Below, in pieces: positions 28,107-37,033 of a DNA stretch of 60,321 bases. The stretch's first letter is position 1. Each line of letters begins with the position of its first letter. The position numbers were made by a program, and so were the translations under genes. The DNA comes from an uncultured bacterium. GTDB lineage: Bacteria > Desulfobacterota > BSN033 > UBA1163. The DNA is taken from assembly GCA_938002255.1 (NCBI GenBank), contig CALLAL010000046.1:1-60321 (forward strand), written 5' to 3'. Under the pieces are notes generated by a model. The model made no database searches. It was not told the origin of the DNA and saw only the letters and a list, made by a program, of their open reading frames with translations.

Positions 28107-28154
28107 AGCGGGCTTGTTTCAATCTCAAGGTCCCGAAACAAGCCCGCTTTTTTT
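28107..28154 (+). terminator. Intrinsic terminator after fdhB
   Basis: A perfect 14-bp stem, AGCGGGCTTGTTTC (28107-28120) with GAAACAAGCCCGCT (28135-28148), has a 14-base loop and is followed by seven T residues. It separates fdhAB from fdhE and argues that fdhE does not start upstream at 28114. Confidence 0.95.
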
Positions 28155-28233
28155 AAATACAAATAAAACAAATTGCGACGAATCACAGGAGGATAGGCTT
28201 CATTCCCTGCCATTCGTCATCTTCGAGGAAGGA

Positions 28234-29085
28234 ATGGAAAACCTTAAAAGACGTATCCATCAGATTGAGAAAAAAAGACCTGGCTACAAAGAGATGCTTC
28301 GTTTCTATGAACGAATTAAAAGAGAACAGGAGAAGGTGAAGTCTTCCCTTAATCTTTGTCCTTTCTCATTAAGAAAAGAATGGAAAGACCTTCTAAAACA
28401 GGAAGGATTTTCTTTGATTGAAAAGAAGGATTTCCCAATCGATATAGGAGCTTCCACGAACCTATTTCACACACTCTGTGATTTTGGTAAAGAAGCCAAC
28501 CCCCATATGGCCCAGCAGATTCGGAACATTGAAGAAGGGCTTTTGAAGAAGAAAATCGACTTAGTCGAAATCCTCCGGTCTCCCTTCGATGAACATTTAT
28601 TAACTCCTGCTATTCCAAAATTAAAGCTTGATAAAAAGGTGATCCTTTTTCTTGCAATGGAAAGCATTAGACCCTCCATCGAAGCCAGCGTGGATGGGCT
28701 TCGCTCCGAGGTAGAAATTGACACCTGGCTCAAAGGGTACTGCCCGATCTGTGGTTCTAAACCCCATCTCAGCCTTCTTAAGGACACGGAAGGAAAAAGA
28801 TTCCTCCTCTGTTCTTTTTGTGGGTATCAATGGCGTATCGATCGGATGACCTGCCCTTTTTGCATGAACTCGAAATCGGATTCCCTTCACTATTTCTTCG
28901 GGGAAGGGGAGGAGGCCTATCGAATTGATACCTGCGATCAGTGCAGGACCTACATCAAAACCATCGATACAAGAAAGATGGATCTTATTGATCCGGTGCT
29001 GGAGGACCTTGCGACCCTCCACCTCGATCTTCTCGCCACTCAAAAAGGCTACCAACGGTCTGTTCCTCATCCATGGATTCCTTAA
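28234..29085 (+). CDS. fdhE: Formate dehydrogenase accessory protein FdhE
   Basis: 283 residues. The C-terminal half has the paired zinc/iron-binding CxxC motifs of FdhE: YCPICGSKPHLSLL, CSFCGYQWRIDRMTCPFC and CDQCRTYIKTIDTR. FdhE is a cytoplasmic rubredoxin-like factor needed for activation and Tat-competence of respiratory formate dehydrogenases, in line with its place after fdhAB. A longer open frame begins at TTG 28114, but that lies inside the terminator hairpin. ATG 28234 has GAGGAAGGA immediately upstream and gives the usual family length. It is transcribed separately or by read-through. Confidence 0.92.
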   Translation: MENLKRRIHQIEKKRPGYKEMLRFYERIKREQEKVKSSLNLCPFSLRKEWKDLLKQEGFSLIEKKDFPIDIGASTNLFHTLCDFGKEANPHMAQQIRNIEEGLLKKKIDLVEILRSPFDEHLLTPAIPKLKLDKKVILFLAMESIRPSIEASVDGLRSEVEIDTWLKGYCPICGSKPHLSLLKDTEGKRFLLCSFCGYQWRIDRMTCPFCMNSKSDSLHYFFGEGEEAYRIDTCDQCRTYIKTIDTRKMDLIDPVLEDLATLHLDLLATQKGYQRSVPHPWIP

Positions 29086-29191
29086 CAGAATCTCGAAGGG
29101 TTAGTCTTTTTTATCTCCATTGACTTCCCTCCCCTTCATTTAGTAAAGTTAACTTGGTCCTGGTTCATTCTTGGATGATCAGGAGGGACAT

Positions 29192-29644
29192 ATGATGTCA
29201 GGAAAATATAATTTCTCGATTTGTAAAAGGGCCATTTGTTTATTCTTCTTTCTTTGGTTTTTCGCTTGTGAGCATTCCCCTGAAATTGGCCCAAAGCCCT
29301 TGGTGGGATATTATGAAAAGGTCACCACCCTGGTCACCTCCACGGTTAGAAGTCAACTGAGAGACCGCCCTCCGAAACAGAACCTCCTCCTGTCTCAACT
29401 TCCGTCTTTTGAAAAAGCGACCACCCTGAACCAGTTGATGGACGAACTGAAAGGGATTGATTCTCTAAAGGACCTCGCCTACCTGATTGAAACGGATGTC
29501 CTGTTTGAACTTCAAAAGCCGGAGCATTACAATGAAAAAATCCATTTCGATTCCCCAGAGGTCCAGCGCCAGCTCGTCGCCTCTATTCTTGCTGGCATGA
29601 GAAGGGCCCTCGATCAGCTCAAAGGAAAGGGCGAGGATGGATAA
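29192..29644 (+). CDS. Small lipoprotein of unknown function
   Basis: 150 residues starting at ATG 29192 (or the adjacent ATG 29195) behind AGGAGGG. The N-terminus is basic, then very hydrophobic (CLFFFLWFFAC), with the lipid Cys at about 26. The mature part is helical with no recognised domain (PLVGYYEKVTTLVTSTVRSQLRDRP ... AGMRRALDQLKGKG). Its last 8 bases overlap the patatin gene, so the two are translationally linked. A chaperone or membrane partner of the phospholipase is possible but unproven. Confidence 0.7.
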   Translation: MMSGKYNFSICKRAICLFFFLWFFACEHSPEIGPKPLVGYYEKVTTLVTSTVRSQLRDRPPKQNLLLSQLPSFEKATTLNQLMDELKGIDSLKDLAYLIETDVLFELQKPEHYNEKIHFDSPEVQRQLVASILAGMRRALDQLKGKGEDG

Positions 29645-30629
29645 GAAAGCCTTGGTCTTAAGCGGAGGTGGAGCCAAAGGGGCGTTCACCGCTGGAGCCG
29701 TTAAGTATCTGATGGTGGAGCTGGGAATCACCTTTGACCTCGTTATTGGAACCAGCACAGGTGCCCTCATCGCTCCACTGGTGGCGAGTGGGGATATTGC
29801 CAATCTTCTCCATTTTTATGAGAATGTTGAGCAACAAGATATCCTGAAGGATCGACCTGACCTCTTAGCCTTTCTCTTCTCCGATGCCCTCAACGACATC
29901 AAACCCCTTGAAAGGCTGATCCATACATTCTTCGGTGACCGAAAGCGTTACGAAAGGCTCCTCAAATCTTCCACCGAGTTGTTTGTCACCGTCGTCAATA
30001 TGCAGACGGGTGAGATAGAATACGGAAACCAGCATCAGGACCCGAAACCCATCCTTCTTAAGAAAATTCTTGCCTCTGCCTGTGTTCCAGTGATGATGCC
30101 ACCCATTCAGATCGGGAGACATCAATATATTGATGGTGGGGTCAAGGAAATTGCCCCCTTCCGCAAAGCGATCGATGAGGGTGCAACGCATATTCTCGCC
30201 GTTGTCCTCTCTCCTGAAATTGAGCGTCGGGCACCTGTTCTGAAGGAATTTAAGAGTTCCATGGATATCTTAAAGCGAACCTTAGAGCTTCTGACAGACG
30301 AGATCGTGGACAACGATTTGAACGTTGCTTTGATTTACAGAGAAGCCATCCGTTCCCTCCACCAGATCAGGACCAACGCAAAAGAAAGGCTTGCTCTTTC
30401 CGAGGCAAAGATACGAAAACTTTTTGAAGGGGTGGACAGTCTATTTAGTGGGAAAAGAGTAGTTGGGATCACCACCATCCGACCTGATCATGAATTAAGG
30501 GTATCCTCTCTCGAATTTAATCCCGGTCAGATGAGGGAATTGGTTGATCGGGGATATCATCAAGCAAAAAAAGCGATCAGACAGGAAAGGACGTTGGGCG
30601 ATGGTTTTTTCATGCCTTCGGATCGATAA
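29637..30629 (+). CDS. Patatin-like phospholipase
   Basis: 330 residues. The oxyanion glycine run SGGGAKGAF is at 9-17, the nucleophile elbow GTSTG at 38-42 (Ser40), and the dyad aspartate in YIDGG (Asp166). Patatins are Ser-Asp lipid acyl hydrolases. No signal peptide or membrane helix is visible, so it is probably cytoplasmic or peripheral. The C-terminal 100 residues are helical (RTLELLTDEIVDNDLNVALIYREA...) and not diagnostic. The exact lipid substrate cannot be inferred. It overlaps the preceding lipoprotein gene by 8 bases. Confidence 0.88.
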   Translation: MDKKALVLSGGGAKGAFTAGAVKYLMVELGITFDLVIGTSTGALIAPLVASGDIANLLHFYENVEQQDILKDRPDLLAFLFSDALNDIKPLERLIHTFFGDRKRYERLLKSSTELFVTVVNMQTGEIEYGNQHQDPKPILLKKILASACVPVMMPPIQIGRHQYIDGGVKEIAPFRKAIDEGATHILAVVLSPEIERRAPVLKEFKSSMDILKRTLELLTDEIVDNDLNVALIYREAIRSLHQIRTNAKERLALSEAKIRKLFEGVDSLFSGKRVVGITTIRPDHELRVSSLEFNPGQMRELVDRGYHQAKKAIRQERTLGDGFFMPSDR

Positions 30630-30704
30630 ACATCCTTATCTTCAATCGAGTTGATTAAATTTAATTTGACAAATCACTCTCCCATCAATGATGATTGAAA
30701 AACG

Positions 30705-31880
30705 ATGATCAAAATGAATAAAAAGGCGCTCGGCCTCCTCAGCACTTCCCATTTCGTTACAGACCTTAATCAGGGGGCTCTACCAGCCCTTCTCCCCTTT
30801 TTTAAAGAAGCTCTTCAGCTCTCTTACACTATGGCCGGAACCATTCTTCTTTCTGCCAATCTGACGTCGTCGATTATTCAACCTATCTTTGGTCACCTCT
30901 CAGACCGAAAACCGATCGGATGGTTTCTCCCTTTGGCTCCTTTGATTGCCTGCATGGGTATTTCCATTTCTGGATTTGCGACTCACTACGTCCTTCTCCT
31001 TAGCTGTGTCGTTGTAAGCGGCATTGGAATTGCGATCTTTCATCCCGAGGGTTTCAAAACTGCCTACTTTTTCACCGGAGAGAAGAGGGCTACCGGAATG
31101 TCTATTTTTGCGGTCGGTGGAAATTTAGGAATTGCCCTCGGTCCCATCTGGGCCCTGCTTCTCGTTACTTCCTTCGGCATTCAAGGGACCTTAGGCATGA
31201 TTACGCCAGGCATTCTGATAGGCATCGTCTTGCTTTTCAACCTTTCTCAAATCACTTCTCCTGTGAAAAGGGCTCACAAAGAGATCAAGAGGGAGGTCAA
31301 AAGGCCCCTTACCCAGGAGCAAAAGTGGACATTTTTTCTGCTGGTTAGCATTGCCACTGTGCGCGCCTGGATTCAATTCGGGATGGCCACCTATATTCCC
31401 TTTTATTATATCAACTACCTTAAAGGAAATCCGCTTTATGCTGGGAAGCTGGTCTCGACCTTTCTCATCTCCGGTGCTGTGGGAACCCTCGTAGGGGCTC
31501 CTCTGGCAGACCGTTGGGGCCACAAAAAGTTTTTACAGCTCTCCTTGTTTTTTTCTTTTCCTTTGCTCCTTCTCTTCTTTTATAGCAGCGGGTTCTTTTC
31601 TTTTATCTTTATTGGAATTGCAGGGATGGTCTTGATCTCCTCCTTTGCCCTTACGACGGTGATGGGACAGGCGGTTCTCCCGCAGCACCTTGGGATGGCT
31701 TCAGGAATGATGGTAGGCTTTACCATGAGTGCAGGCGGCGTGGGGGTAACCCTTTTAGGAACGATTGCGGATCACTGGGGCGTACCCATGGCGATGAAAG
31801 CGATCGTGATTCTGCCTCTCATTGCCTTTGTCCTTAGCCTGTTGGTGAACTATCCTTTAAAATTGAAGGAAGAAGGATGA
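30705..31880 (+). CDS. MFS exporter, fosmidomycin-resistance (Fsr) type
   Basis: 391 residues with about 12 hydrophobic helices. The N-terminus HFVTDLNQGALPALLPFFKEAL and the motif FGHLSDRKPIGW after helix 2 are typical of Fsr-like major facilitator proteins; GAPLADRWGHKKF between helices 8 and 9 repeats the MFS motif A. Fsr exports fosmidomycin, an inhibitor of the MEP pathway used here (ispD, ispF), but homologues may carry other compounds. A TTGACA at 30666 lies upstream, but its -10 is poor. The stop overlaps the epimerase start as ATGA. Confidence 0.8.
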   Translation: MIKMNKKALGLLSTSHFVTDLNQGALPALLPFFKEALQLSYTMAGTILLSANLTSSIIQPIFGHLSDRKPIGWFLPLAPLIACMGISISGFATHYVLLLSCVVVSGIGIAIFHPEGFKTAYFFTGEKRATGMSIFAVGGNLGIALGPIWALLLVTSFGIQGTLGMITPGILIGIVLLFNLSQITSPVKRAHKEIKREVKRPLTQEQKWTFFLLVSIATVRAWIQFGMATYIPFYYINYLKGNPLYAGKLVSTFLISGAVGTLVGAPLADRWGHKKFLQLSLFFSFPLLLLFFYSSGFFSFIFIGIAGMVLISSFALTTVMGQAVLPQHLGMASGMMVGFTMSAGGVGVTLLGTIADHWGVPMAMKAIVILPLIAFVLSLLVNYPLKLKEEG

Positions 31881-32836
31881 AAACAATTCTGGTCACAGGC
31901 GGAGCTGGGTTCATCGGTTCCCACCTCAGCGAACGGCTTCTTGGAGAAGGATATAAAGTCATTTGTTTCGACAATTTCGATCCTTATTATGATCCAAATT
32001 TAAAAATGAGAAATGTTGGCGAGATCAACAAAAAATTTCCTGATTCCTTCACGTTGGTTACAGGAGATATACGGAGTCGAGAGCAGCTCTCAGACCTTTT
32101 CGAGACAAACCAGATTGAGGCAGTCTTTCACCTTGCTGCACGGGCAGGGGTGAGACCCTCCATTGTTGAACCGCTTCTCTATGTGGATGTCAACTTAAAA
32201 GGGACGACCCTGCTTCTGGAGGCCTGCAAGGAATTCGGGATTAGATCGTTCTTCTTTGCCTCCTCCTCCTCTGTTTATGGGGAAAATCAGAGGGTTCCGT
32301 TTTCAGAAACGGATCTTGATATTCAACCCATCTCTCCCTATGGAGCCACCAAAAGGGCAGGGGAACTCCTCTGCTACTCCTACCATCATCTTTATGGGAT
32401 GAATATTGCCTGCCTGAGGATTTTTACAGCTTATGGACCCAGGCAAAGGCCTGAGATGGCCATTCATAAGTTCACCACCTTGATTGACCAGGGGCAAGAC
32501 GTTCCCCTCTATGGGGATGGTTCCGCCAAAAGGGACTACACTTATATTGATGACCTCATCGATGGAATGATGGGCGTTCTCCATTACCACCATGGATACG
32601 AGATTTATAATCTTGGAGAGTCACGGACCACTTCCTTGAGAGAGTTGATCGGCTTAATCGAGTTGGCCCTTGGGAAAAAGGCTAGGGTTAAGGAAATGGA
32701 AGCCCAGCCTGGTGACGTCTCCATCACCTATGCCGATATCACCAAAGCAAGGAAGATGCTGGGATATCAACCGAAAATGGATATGGAGAAAGGAATTCAA
32801 AGGTTTGTGGAGTGGTATAAAAAACAGAGAGTCTAA
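31877..32836 (+). CDS. NAD-dependent sugar-nucleotide epimerase/dehydratase
   Basis: 319-residue extended short-chain dehydrogenase. The NAD loop TGGAGFIGSH is at 7-16, the catalytic pair Tyr155 and Lys159 lies in SPYGATK, and there is a Ser cluster FASSSSVYG. FDNFDPYYDPNLKMRN and YGPRQRPEMAI resemble UDP-glucuronate 4-epimerases (CapI/WbpP type). UDP-glucuronate to UDP-galacturonate is thus a likely reaction, supplying surface polysaccharide. It overlaps the MFS gene by four bases, which is an unusual partner. It is convergent with coaX. Confidence 0.85.
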   Translation: MKTILVTGGAGFIGSHLSERLLGEGYKVICFDNFDPYYDPNLKMRNVGEINKKFPDSFTLVTGDIRSREQLSDLFETNQIEAVFHLAARAGVRPSIVEPLLYVDVNLKGTTLLLEACKEFGIRSFFFASSSSVYGENQRVPFSETDLDIQPISPYGATKRAGELLCYSYHHLYGMNIACLRIFTAYGPRQRPEMAIHKFTTLIDQGQDVPLYGDGSAKRDYTYIDDLIDGMMGVLHYHHGYEIYNLGESRTTSLRELIGLIELALGKKARVKEMEAQPGDVSITYADITKARKMLGYQPKMDMEKGIQRFVEWYKKQRV

Positions 32837-32849
32837 AGCTAAAGGGAGC

Positions 32850-33650
32850 TCACTTTGAAGCCTGAGTCCTCTTCATCCCTTTTTTCTTTAGGTTTCTCTC
32901 GTAAATAATTCTCAACCCTTCCAGAGTAATAAATTCATCCACGGCTTCGATCGTTTCTGATTCATTGGCAATCAGAGGAGCCAGCCCACCTGTTGCGATG
33001 ACCTTTGGATTTGATTTCACCTCTTTTTTCATCCGTCTCACGATCTCATCGACCAATCCTACGTATCCAAAAAAGATGCCTGATTGCATACTTTGAATCG
33101 TATTTTTTCCAACAACCCTTTCCGGTTTAGTGATCTCAATCCGGGGAAGCTTCGAAGTCCTCTGGAAGAGGGCTTCTGCTGATATTCCGATCCCTGGAGC
33201 AATGGCTCCCCCCATATATTCCCCTCGAGAGGAGACATAATCGAAGGTGGTGGCGGTTCCGAAATCTACCACAATACAACTCTTGCGGTACCGGTCGTAG
33301 GCAGCCACTGCATTGACAATCCGATCTGCCCCTACCTCACCCGGATGATCGTAGAGGATCCTCATTCCGGTGTCCACCTCGGGACCTACGATCAGAGGTT
33401 TGACGTGAAAGTATTTTTTTGCCATCTCCTGGAGCATATCCAGGACTGGCGGCACCACAGAGGAGATGATCATTCCTTCGAAATCCTTAATGTCAATCTG
33501 ATCGAAACGAAAAAGGTCGCGAAAGAGAATCCCCCATTCATCCGCTGTCCTTTCCCTCTCAGTGCGAATGCGCCAGTGGTCCACCAACACTTTTCTGTCG
33601 TAAACCCCCAGTACGGTATTCGTATTGCCAATATCAATGACCAGCAGCAT
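32850..33650 (-). CDS. coaX: Type III pantothenate kinase
   Basis: 266 residues of the ASKHA-fold CoaX family: [14 protein letters not shown] at the N-terminus (phosphate 1), [33 protein letters not shown] (phosphate 2), [11 protein letters not shown] and a C-terminal [12 protein letters not shown] (adenosine). It carries out the first step of CoA synthesis in the cytoplasm. ATG 33650 has AAAGGAGGG upstream. It lies downstream of birA, a common coaX partner, with an inverted-repeat spacer between. Confidence 0.94.
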   Translation of the reverse strand: MLLVIDIGNTNTVLGVYDRKVLVDHWRIRTERERTADEWGILFRDLFRFDQIDIKDFEGMIISSVVPPVLDMLQEMAKKYFHVKPLIVGPEVDTGMRILYDHPGEVGADRIVNAVAAYDRYRKSCIVVDFGTATTFDYVSSRGEYMGGAIAPGIGISAEALFQRTSKLPRIEITKPERVVGKNTIQSMQSGIFFGYVGLVDEIVRRMKKEVKSNPKVIATGGLAPLIANESETIEAVDEFITLEGLRIIYERNLKKKGMKRTQASK

Positions 33651-33673
33651 AAACCCTCCTTTGAGTCTCTTTG

Positions 33674-33717
33674 CGTCGGATCGTCATATCGCCAAAAGAC
33701 AATGGGACGATCCGACG
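33674..33717. repeat. Perfect 12-bp inverted repeat between birA and coaX
   Basis: CGTCGGATCGTC (33674-33685) and GACGATCCGACG (33706-33717) are exact complements around a 20-base loop. Further GACGAT/GGCGAT copies follow up to 33742, overlapping the birA 3' end. No U-tract follows on either strand, so it is more likely an intergenic repeat or mRNA-stability hairpin than a terminator. Confidence 0.75.
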
Positions 33718-33726
33718 ATGAGGCGA

Positions 33727-34713
33727 TTAGACGATTCGACTTTTCTGCTGATATTCCACATCCCCTGCCAGAATCCGTTTCTGACGCCCATCCTCCATTT
33801 TCAAGAGCAAGGCCCCATCCGAATCAAGGCCAACCGCAATACCTGACAGTGTTTCCCCGAAGGAGGTCACTTTAACCGTTTTTCCTTCAAGTTGGGCTCG
33901 TTCTTTCCATGCCTTCAGAATCGGTTCTCCTCCTTCCTTTAAAAAAAGGGTGTATCCATCCTCCAATTGGTGCAATAAGACTGAAAGAAAATCTTTTCTC
34001 GAAATGGGCCTTCCTCTCTCTCTTTTGATAGAGGTAGCAAGGGAACGAATTTCTTTTGGAAAGGATTCTCCGTCAACATTGAGATTGACTCCGATGCCAA
34101 GGATGACGAAGTGGATTCGGTCGGTCTCAGACTGGATTTCATTCAGAAGGCCTGCCACCTTACGCCCATCAAGAAGGATATCATTGGGCCATTTGATAGA
34201 TGGCCGGAGGTCTGAGCATACCTCTATCGCCTTTGCTGTAGCCACGGCTGCCAACAGGGTGATGAGCGAGGCCTGATGGGGAGGAATGTTAGGCCGTAAA
34301 ATGATCGAGAGGTAAAGATTAACATAAGGGGGAGAAAACCAGATCCTTCCAAGCCTCCCTTTTCCCTTGGTCTGGGATTCGGCAATGACCACTTCTCCTT
34401 CTTCGGCTCCTCCGACGGCCAGTTCATAGGCTTTGGTGTTGGTTGAATCGAGGGTATGGAAATAATGGATTATTTTGCCCAGCCTTTTGGTTTTGAGAAA
34501 CGGTTTTATTTCTGTTGGAGAGAGAATATCCGGTGCCCGGATCAGTCGGTAACCCAAGCGGGTTGAGGCCTCGATTTCATACCCGAGTTCTCTGAGATGT
34601 TTCATTTTCTTCCAAATCGCTGTCCTGCTAACATGTAAACGGCGGCTGATTTCTTCGCCTGAAAGAAAGGTGTTTGGATAGGTCCTGAGAAGGTTTAGGA
34701 TTTCCTCATCCAT
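33727..34713 (-). CDS. birA: Biotin-protein ligase / biotin operon repressor
   Basis: 328 residues, the bifunctional type. The N-terminal helix-turn-helix is TFLSGEEISRRLHVSRTAIWKKMKHLRELGYEI. The ligase core has STNTKAYELA, the biotinyl-AMP loop KGKGRLGRIWFSP (GRGRxGRxW equivalent), SIKWPNDILLDGRKVAGLLNE, and an SH3-like C-terminal domain. It attaches biotin to carboxylase carrier proteins and may repress biotin genes. The start ATG 34713 lacks an obvious SD. The coaX gene follows in the same direction. Confidence 0.94.
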   Translation of the reverse strand: MDEEILNLLRTYPNTFLSGEEISRRLHVSRTAIWKKMKHLRELGYEIEASTRLGYRLIRAPDILSPTEIKPFLKTKRLGKIIHYFHTLDSTNTKAYELAVGGAEEGEVVIAESQTKGKGRLGRIWFSPPYVNLYLSIILRPNIPPHQASLITLLAAVATAKAIEVCSDLRPSIKWPNDILLDGRKVAGLLNEIQSETDRIHFVILGIGVNLNVDGESFPKEIRSLATSIKRERGRPISRKDFLSVLLHQLEDGYTLFLKEGGEPILKAWKERAQLEGKTVKVTSFGETLSGIAVGLDSDGALLLKMEDGRQKRILAGDVEYQQKSRIV

Positions 34714-34749
34714 GATAAGAATGGTTGAATGGAAATGGTCTTTGGATTA

Positions 34750-34786
34750 GGGCAACGAAGCCCATCTGATCAAACGTTGATGGGGC
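34750..34786. repeat. Two overlapping small hairpins between EF-G and birA
   Basis: GGGC-AACGAA-GCCC (34750-34763) and CCCATC...GATGGG (34761-34784) share the CCC at 34761-34763 and so cannot form together. They lie in the 156-bp gap between the EF-G gene (upstream on the minus strand) and birA. No clear U-tract on the minus side is present. This may be an intergenic repeat or a weak terminator. Confidence 0.45.
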
Positions 34787-34869
34787 AGGGGTCTTCATTT
34801 TTAGTTTCACCTTTTCCCATAAACTAAACTGGTCTCCTTATCCTTACTTTAATCCAAGGACTTTATTTT

Positions 34870-36909
34870 TTAAGTCATCACTTTATCATATCGTGAAAAC
34901 TGCATAGAAAAAGTTCCCCGCCCCTGTGTGAGAGACCTTAAGTCCGTGGAGTAACCAAACATTCGGGTCAGTGGAGAGAGGGCTTTAATGAGGATGATCT
35001 TTCCTTTTGGGGTGATCGCCTCGACGGAACTTTTCCTCGCTTTTAAGTCTCCCACCACTTCTCCCATAAATTCTTCAGGAACAATAATGTTGATTTCCAT
35101 CATAGGTTCCATGAGGACGGGTTGAGCCTTTCGGCAGGCTTCCTTCAGGGCATTGGACGCAGCAATTTTGAGGGCGAGAGGAGACGGATGATTCGGATCC
35201 ATATTGACCCTTAGAAGGCTTACCCGCACATCGGTGAGTGGATAACCCATAATCACTCCAAAGGTGGCGCTTTCTCTGATGCCCTCCTCAATCGAAGAGA
35301 GACAGTCCTGGGATAAAGTGTCTCCAGGGACCTCCGAATAGAATTCGATCCCTTTCCCTCTCCCATTTGGAGAAACACGCAAAAAGACCTCGCCGAATAG
35401 TTTGGTTTCCTCAGTTTCTTTTGCAAAGAGGAAGGAAGCTTCGGACTCTTTCTCCACCGTTTCCCGATATACGACCTGCGGTTTTCCAACATTGACTTCA
35501 AGATGGTAATCCGTTAACAGCCGATTGACCAACACATCAAGGTGTAACTCTCCCATTCCCGAAAGGATCGTCTGACCTGTGTCTTCATCCACCTTGACGT
35601 GAAAGGTGGGATCCTCTTCGCTTAATTTTTGAAGCGACTCGATCAGCTTGTCTTGATCCCGACCGGTCTTAGGCTCCACGGCGATAGACATAACAGGCTT
35701 ATAAAAATCAATAGGTTCGAGAAGAATGGGATGACTTTTGTTGCATAGGGTGTCGCCTGTAGTCGTTTCTTTCAGGCCCATAATGGCCACTATTTCTCCC
35801 GCTCGAGCTTCCTCAACCCGGGTCCGTTGATGAGCATGCATCTGAAAAATTCTTGAAACTTTCTCGGTTTTTCTCAAACGAGGATTATACACTTCATCTC
35901 CCACTCGCAGCACCCCGGAGTAAATTCGGATATAGACTAACTTTCTTCCTTCGTCCATCATCACTTTGAAAGCAAGGGCTGTGACAGGGGCATCATCTCT
36001 TGCCTCCCTCTTTTCTTTCTCACCGGTGAGAGGGTTTGTCCCTTCCACGGATGCAATATCCAGAGGTGAAGGGAGAAAATCGACAATGGCATCGATCAGA
36101 GGCTGTATGCCTCGATTCCTCAAAGCCGCTCCACAGAGGACTGGAACAGCCCTCATGGAAATCGTCGCTTTTCTTAAAGCGCCTTTTAGTTCAGCTTCTG
36201 AAATCCCTTCCCCATTAAGATATTTTTCTGTGAGAGGTTCCTCTAACTCAGCGATGGATTCAATCAGCTTTGAGCGATATTCGGAAACCTCCTGATCCAT
36301 CTCTTGAGGGATAGGAATCTCGTAGTATTCAGTCCCCAGACTTTGTTCATTCCAGATAATTCCCCTGGATCGCATGAGATCAACGACCCCCATAAATTTG
36401 TCTTCCGCTCCGAGGGGAATCTGAAGGAGGATGGGGTGGGCGCCCAACCGATCTACCATCATCTTGACGGTTCCATGGAAATCGGCCCCGATTCTGTCCA
36501 TCTTGTTGATGAAGGCCAGTTTGGGAACCCGATATTTATCTGCCTGATGCCATACGGTTTCCGATTGTGGCTCAACCCCTTCCACTGCACTGAATATTGC
36601 AATCGCTCCATCTAACACTCTAAGTGAACGTTCCACTTCGATGGTGAAATCGACGTGGCCTGGTGTATCAATGATATGAATCGTATTCCCTTTCCATTCA
36701 ACGGCTGTAACTGCAGAGGTGATGGTGATTCCTCTTTCCTGTTCCTGCTGCATCCAGTCCATGGTCGCGGTTCCGTCATCTACCTCTCCCATACGGTGGG
36801 TTTTTTTGGTGTAAAAGAGGATCCTTTCTGTAACCGTTGTTTTGCCGGCATCAATATGCGCCATAAATCCAATGTTTCTGGTTCTGGCGAGCCGTTTCTC
36901 TCCAGCCAT
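34870..36909 (-). CDS. fusA: Elongation factor G paralogue
   Basis: About 679 residues. GTPase motifs are NIGFMAHIDAGKTTVTERI (G1), QERGITITSA (G2), IDTPGHVDFTIEVERSLR (G3) and FINKMDRIGADF (G4). Domains II to V follow with GELHLDVLVNRL and the C-terminal EPMMEINIIVPEEFMGEVVGDLKARKS ... FGYSTDLRSLTQGRGTFSMQFSRYD. It promotes ribosomal translocation or recycling. It stands alone and not with rpsL-rpsG-tuf, so it is probably a second EF-G (EF-G2-like). The frame extends to 36948, but homologues start near MAGEKRLARTRNIG, so ATG 36909 is used; neither start has a good SD. Confidence 0.9.
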   Translation of the reverse strand: MAGEKRLARTRNIGFMAHIDAGKTTVTERILFYTKKTHRMGEVDDGTATMDWMQQEQERGITITSAVTAVEWKGNTIHIIDTPGHVDFTIEVERSLRVLDGAIAIFSAVEGVEPQSETVWHQADKYRVPKLAFINKMDRIGADFHGTVKMMVDRLGAHPILLQIPLGAEDKFMGVVDLMRSRGIIWNEQSLGTEYYEIPIPQEMDQEVSEYRSKLIESIAELEEPLTEKYLNGEGISEAELKGALRKATISMRAVPVLCGAALRNRGIQPLIDAIVDFLPSPLDIASVEGTNPLTGEKEKREARDDAPVTALAFKVMMDEGRKLVYIRIYSGVLRVGDEVYNPRLRKTEKVSRIFQMHAHQRTRVEEARAGEIVAIMGLKETTTGDTLCNKSHPILLEPIDFYKPVMSIAVEPKTGRDQDKLIESLQKLSEEDPTFHVKVDEDTGQTILSGMGELHLDVLVNRLLTDYHLEVNVGKPQVVYRETVEKESEASFLFAKETEETKLFGEVFLRVSPNGRGKGIEFYSEVPGDTLSQDCLSSIEEGIRESATFGVIMGYPLTDVRVSLLRVNMDPNHPSPLALKIAASNALKEACRKAQPVLMEPMMEINIIVPEEFMGEVVGDLKARKSSVEAITPKGKIILIKALSPLTRMFGYSTDLRSLTQGRGTFSMQFSRYDKVMT

Positions 36910-36984
36910 CTTTTTCAACCATCGTTTAGAATAAATATATCCATGCAATATTAAAGGGATTTTTATAAAATGTCAAATTCTCCC

Positions 36985-37013
36985 TTGACAATAGGTAACC
37001 AAATGTTTTAAAT
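36985..37013 (+). promoter_or_regulatory. Predicted promoter of the attenuator-controlled aminotransferase
   Basis: TTGACA (36985-36990), 17 bases, then TTAAAT (37008-37013). Transcription should start near 37020, so the transcript begins only a few bases before the leader-peptide SD. Confidence 0.65.
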
Positions 37014-37033
37014 TTGGCTCAAAAGGAAATCCT

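Noticed and set aside
28114-28233. Upstream TTG extension of fdhE
   Set aside because: The codon lies inside a perfect 14-bp terminator stem, and ATG 28234 has an SD and gives the usual length.
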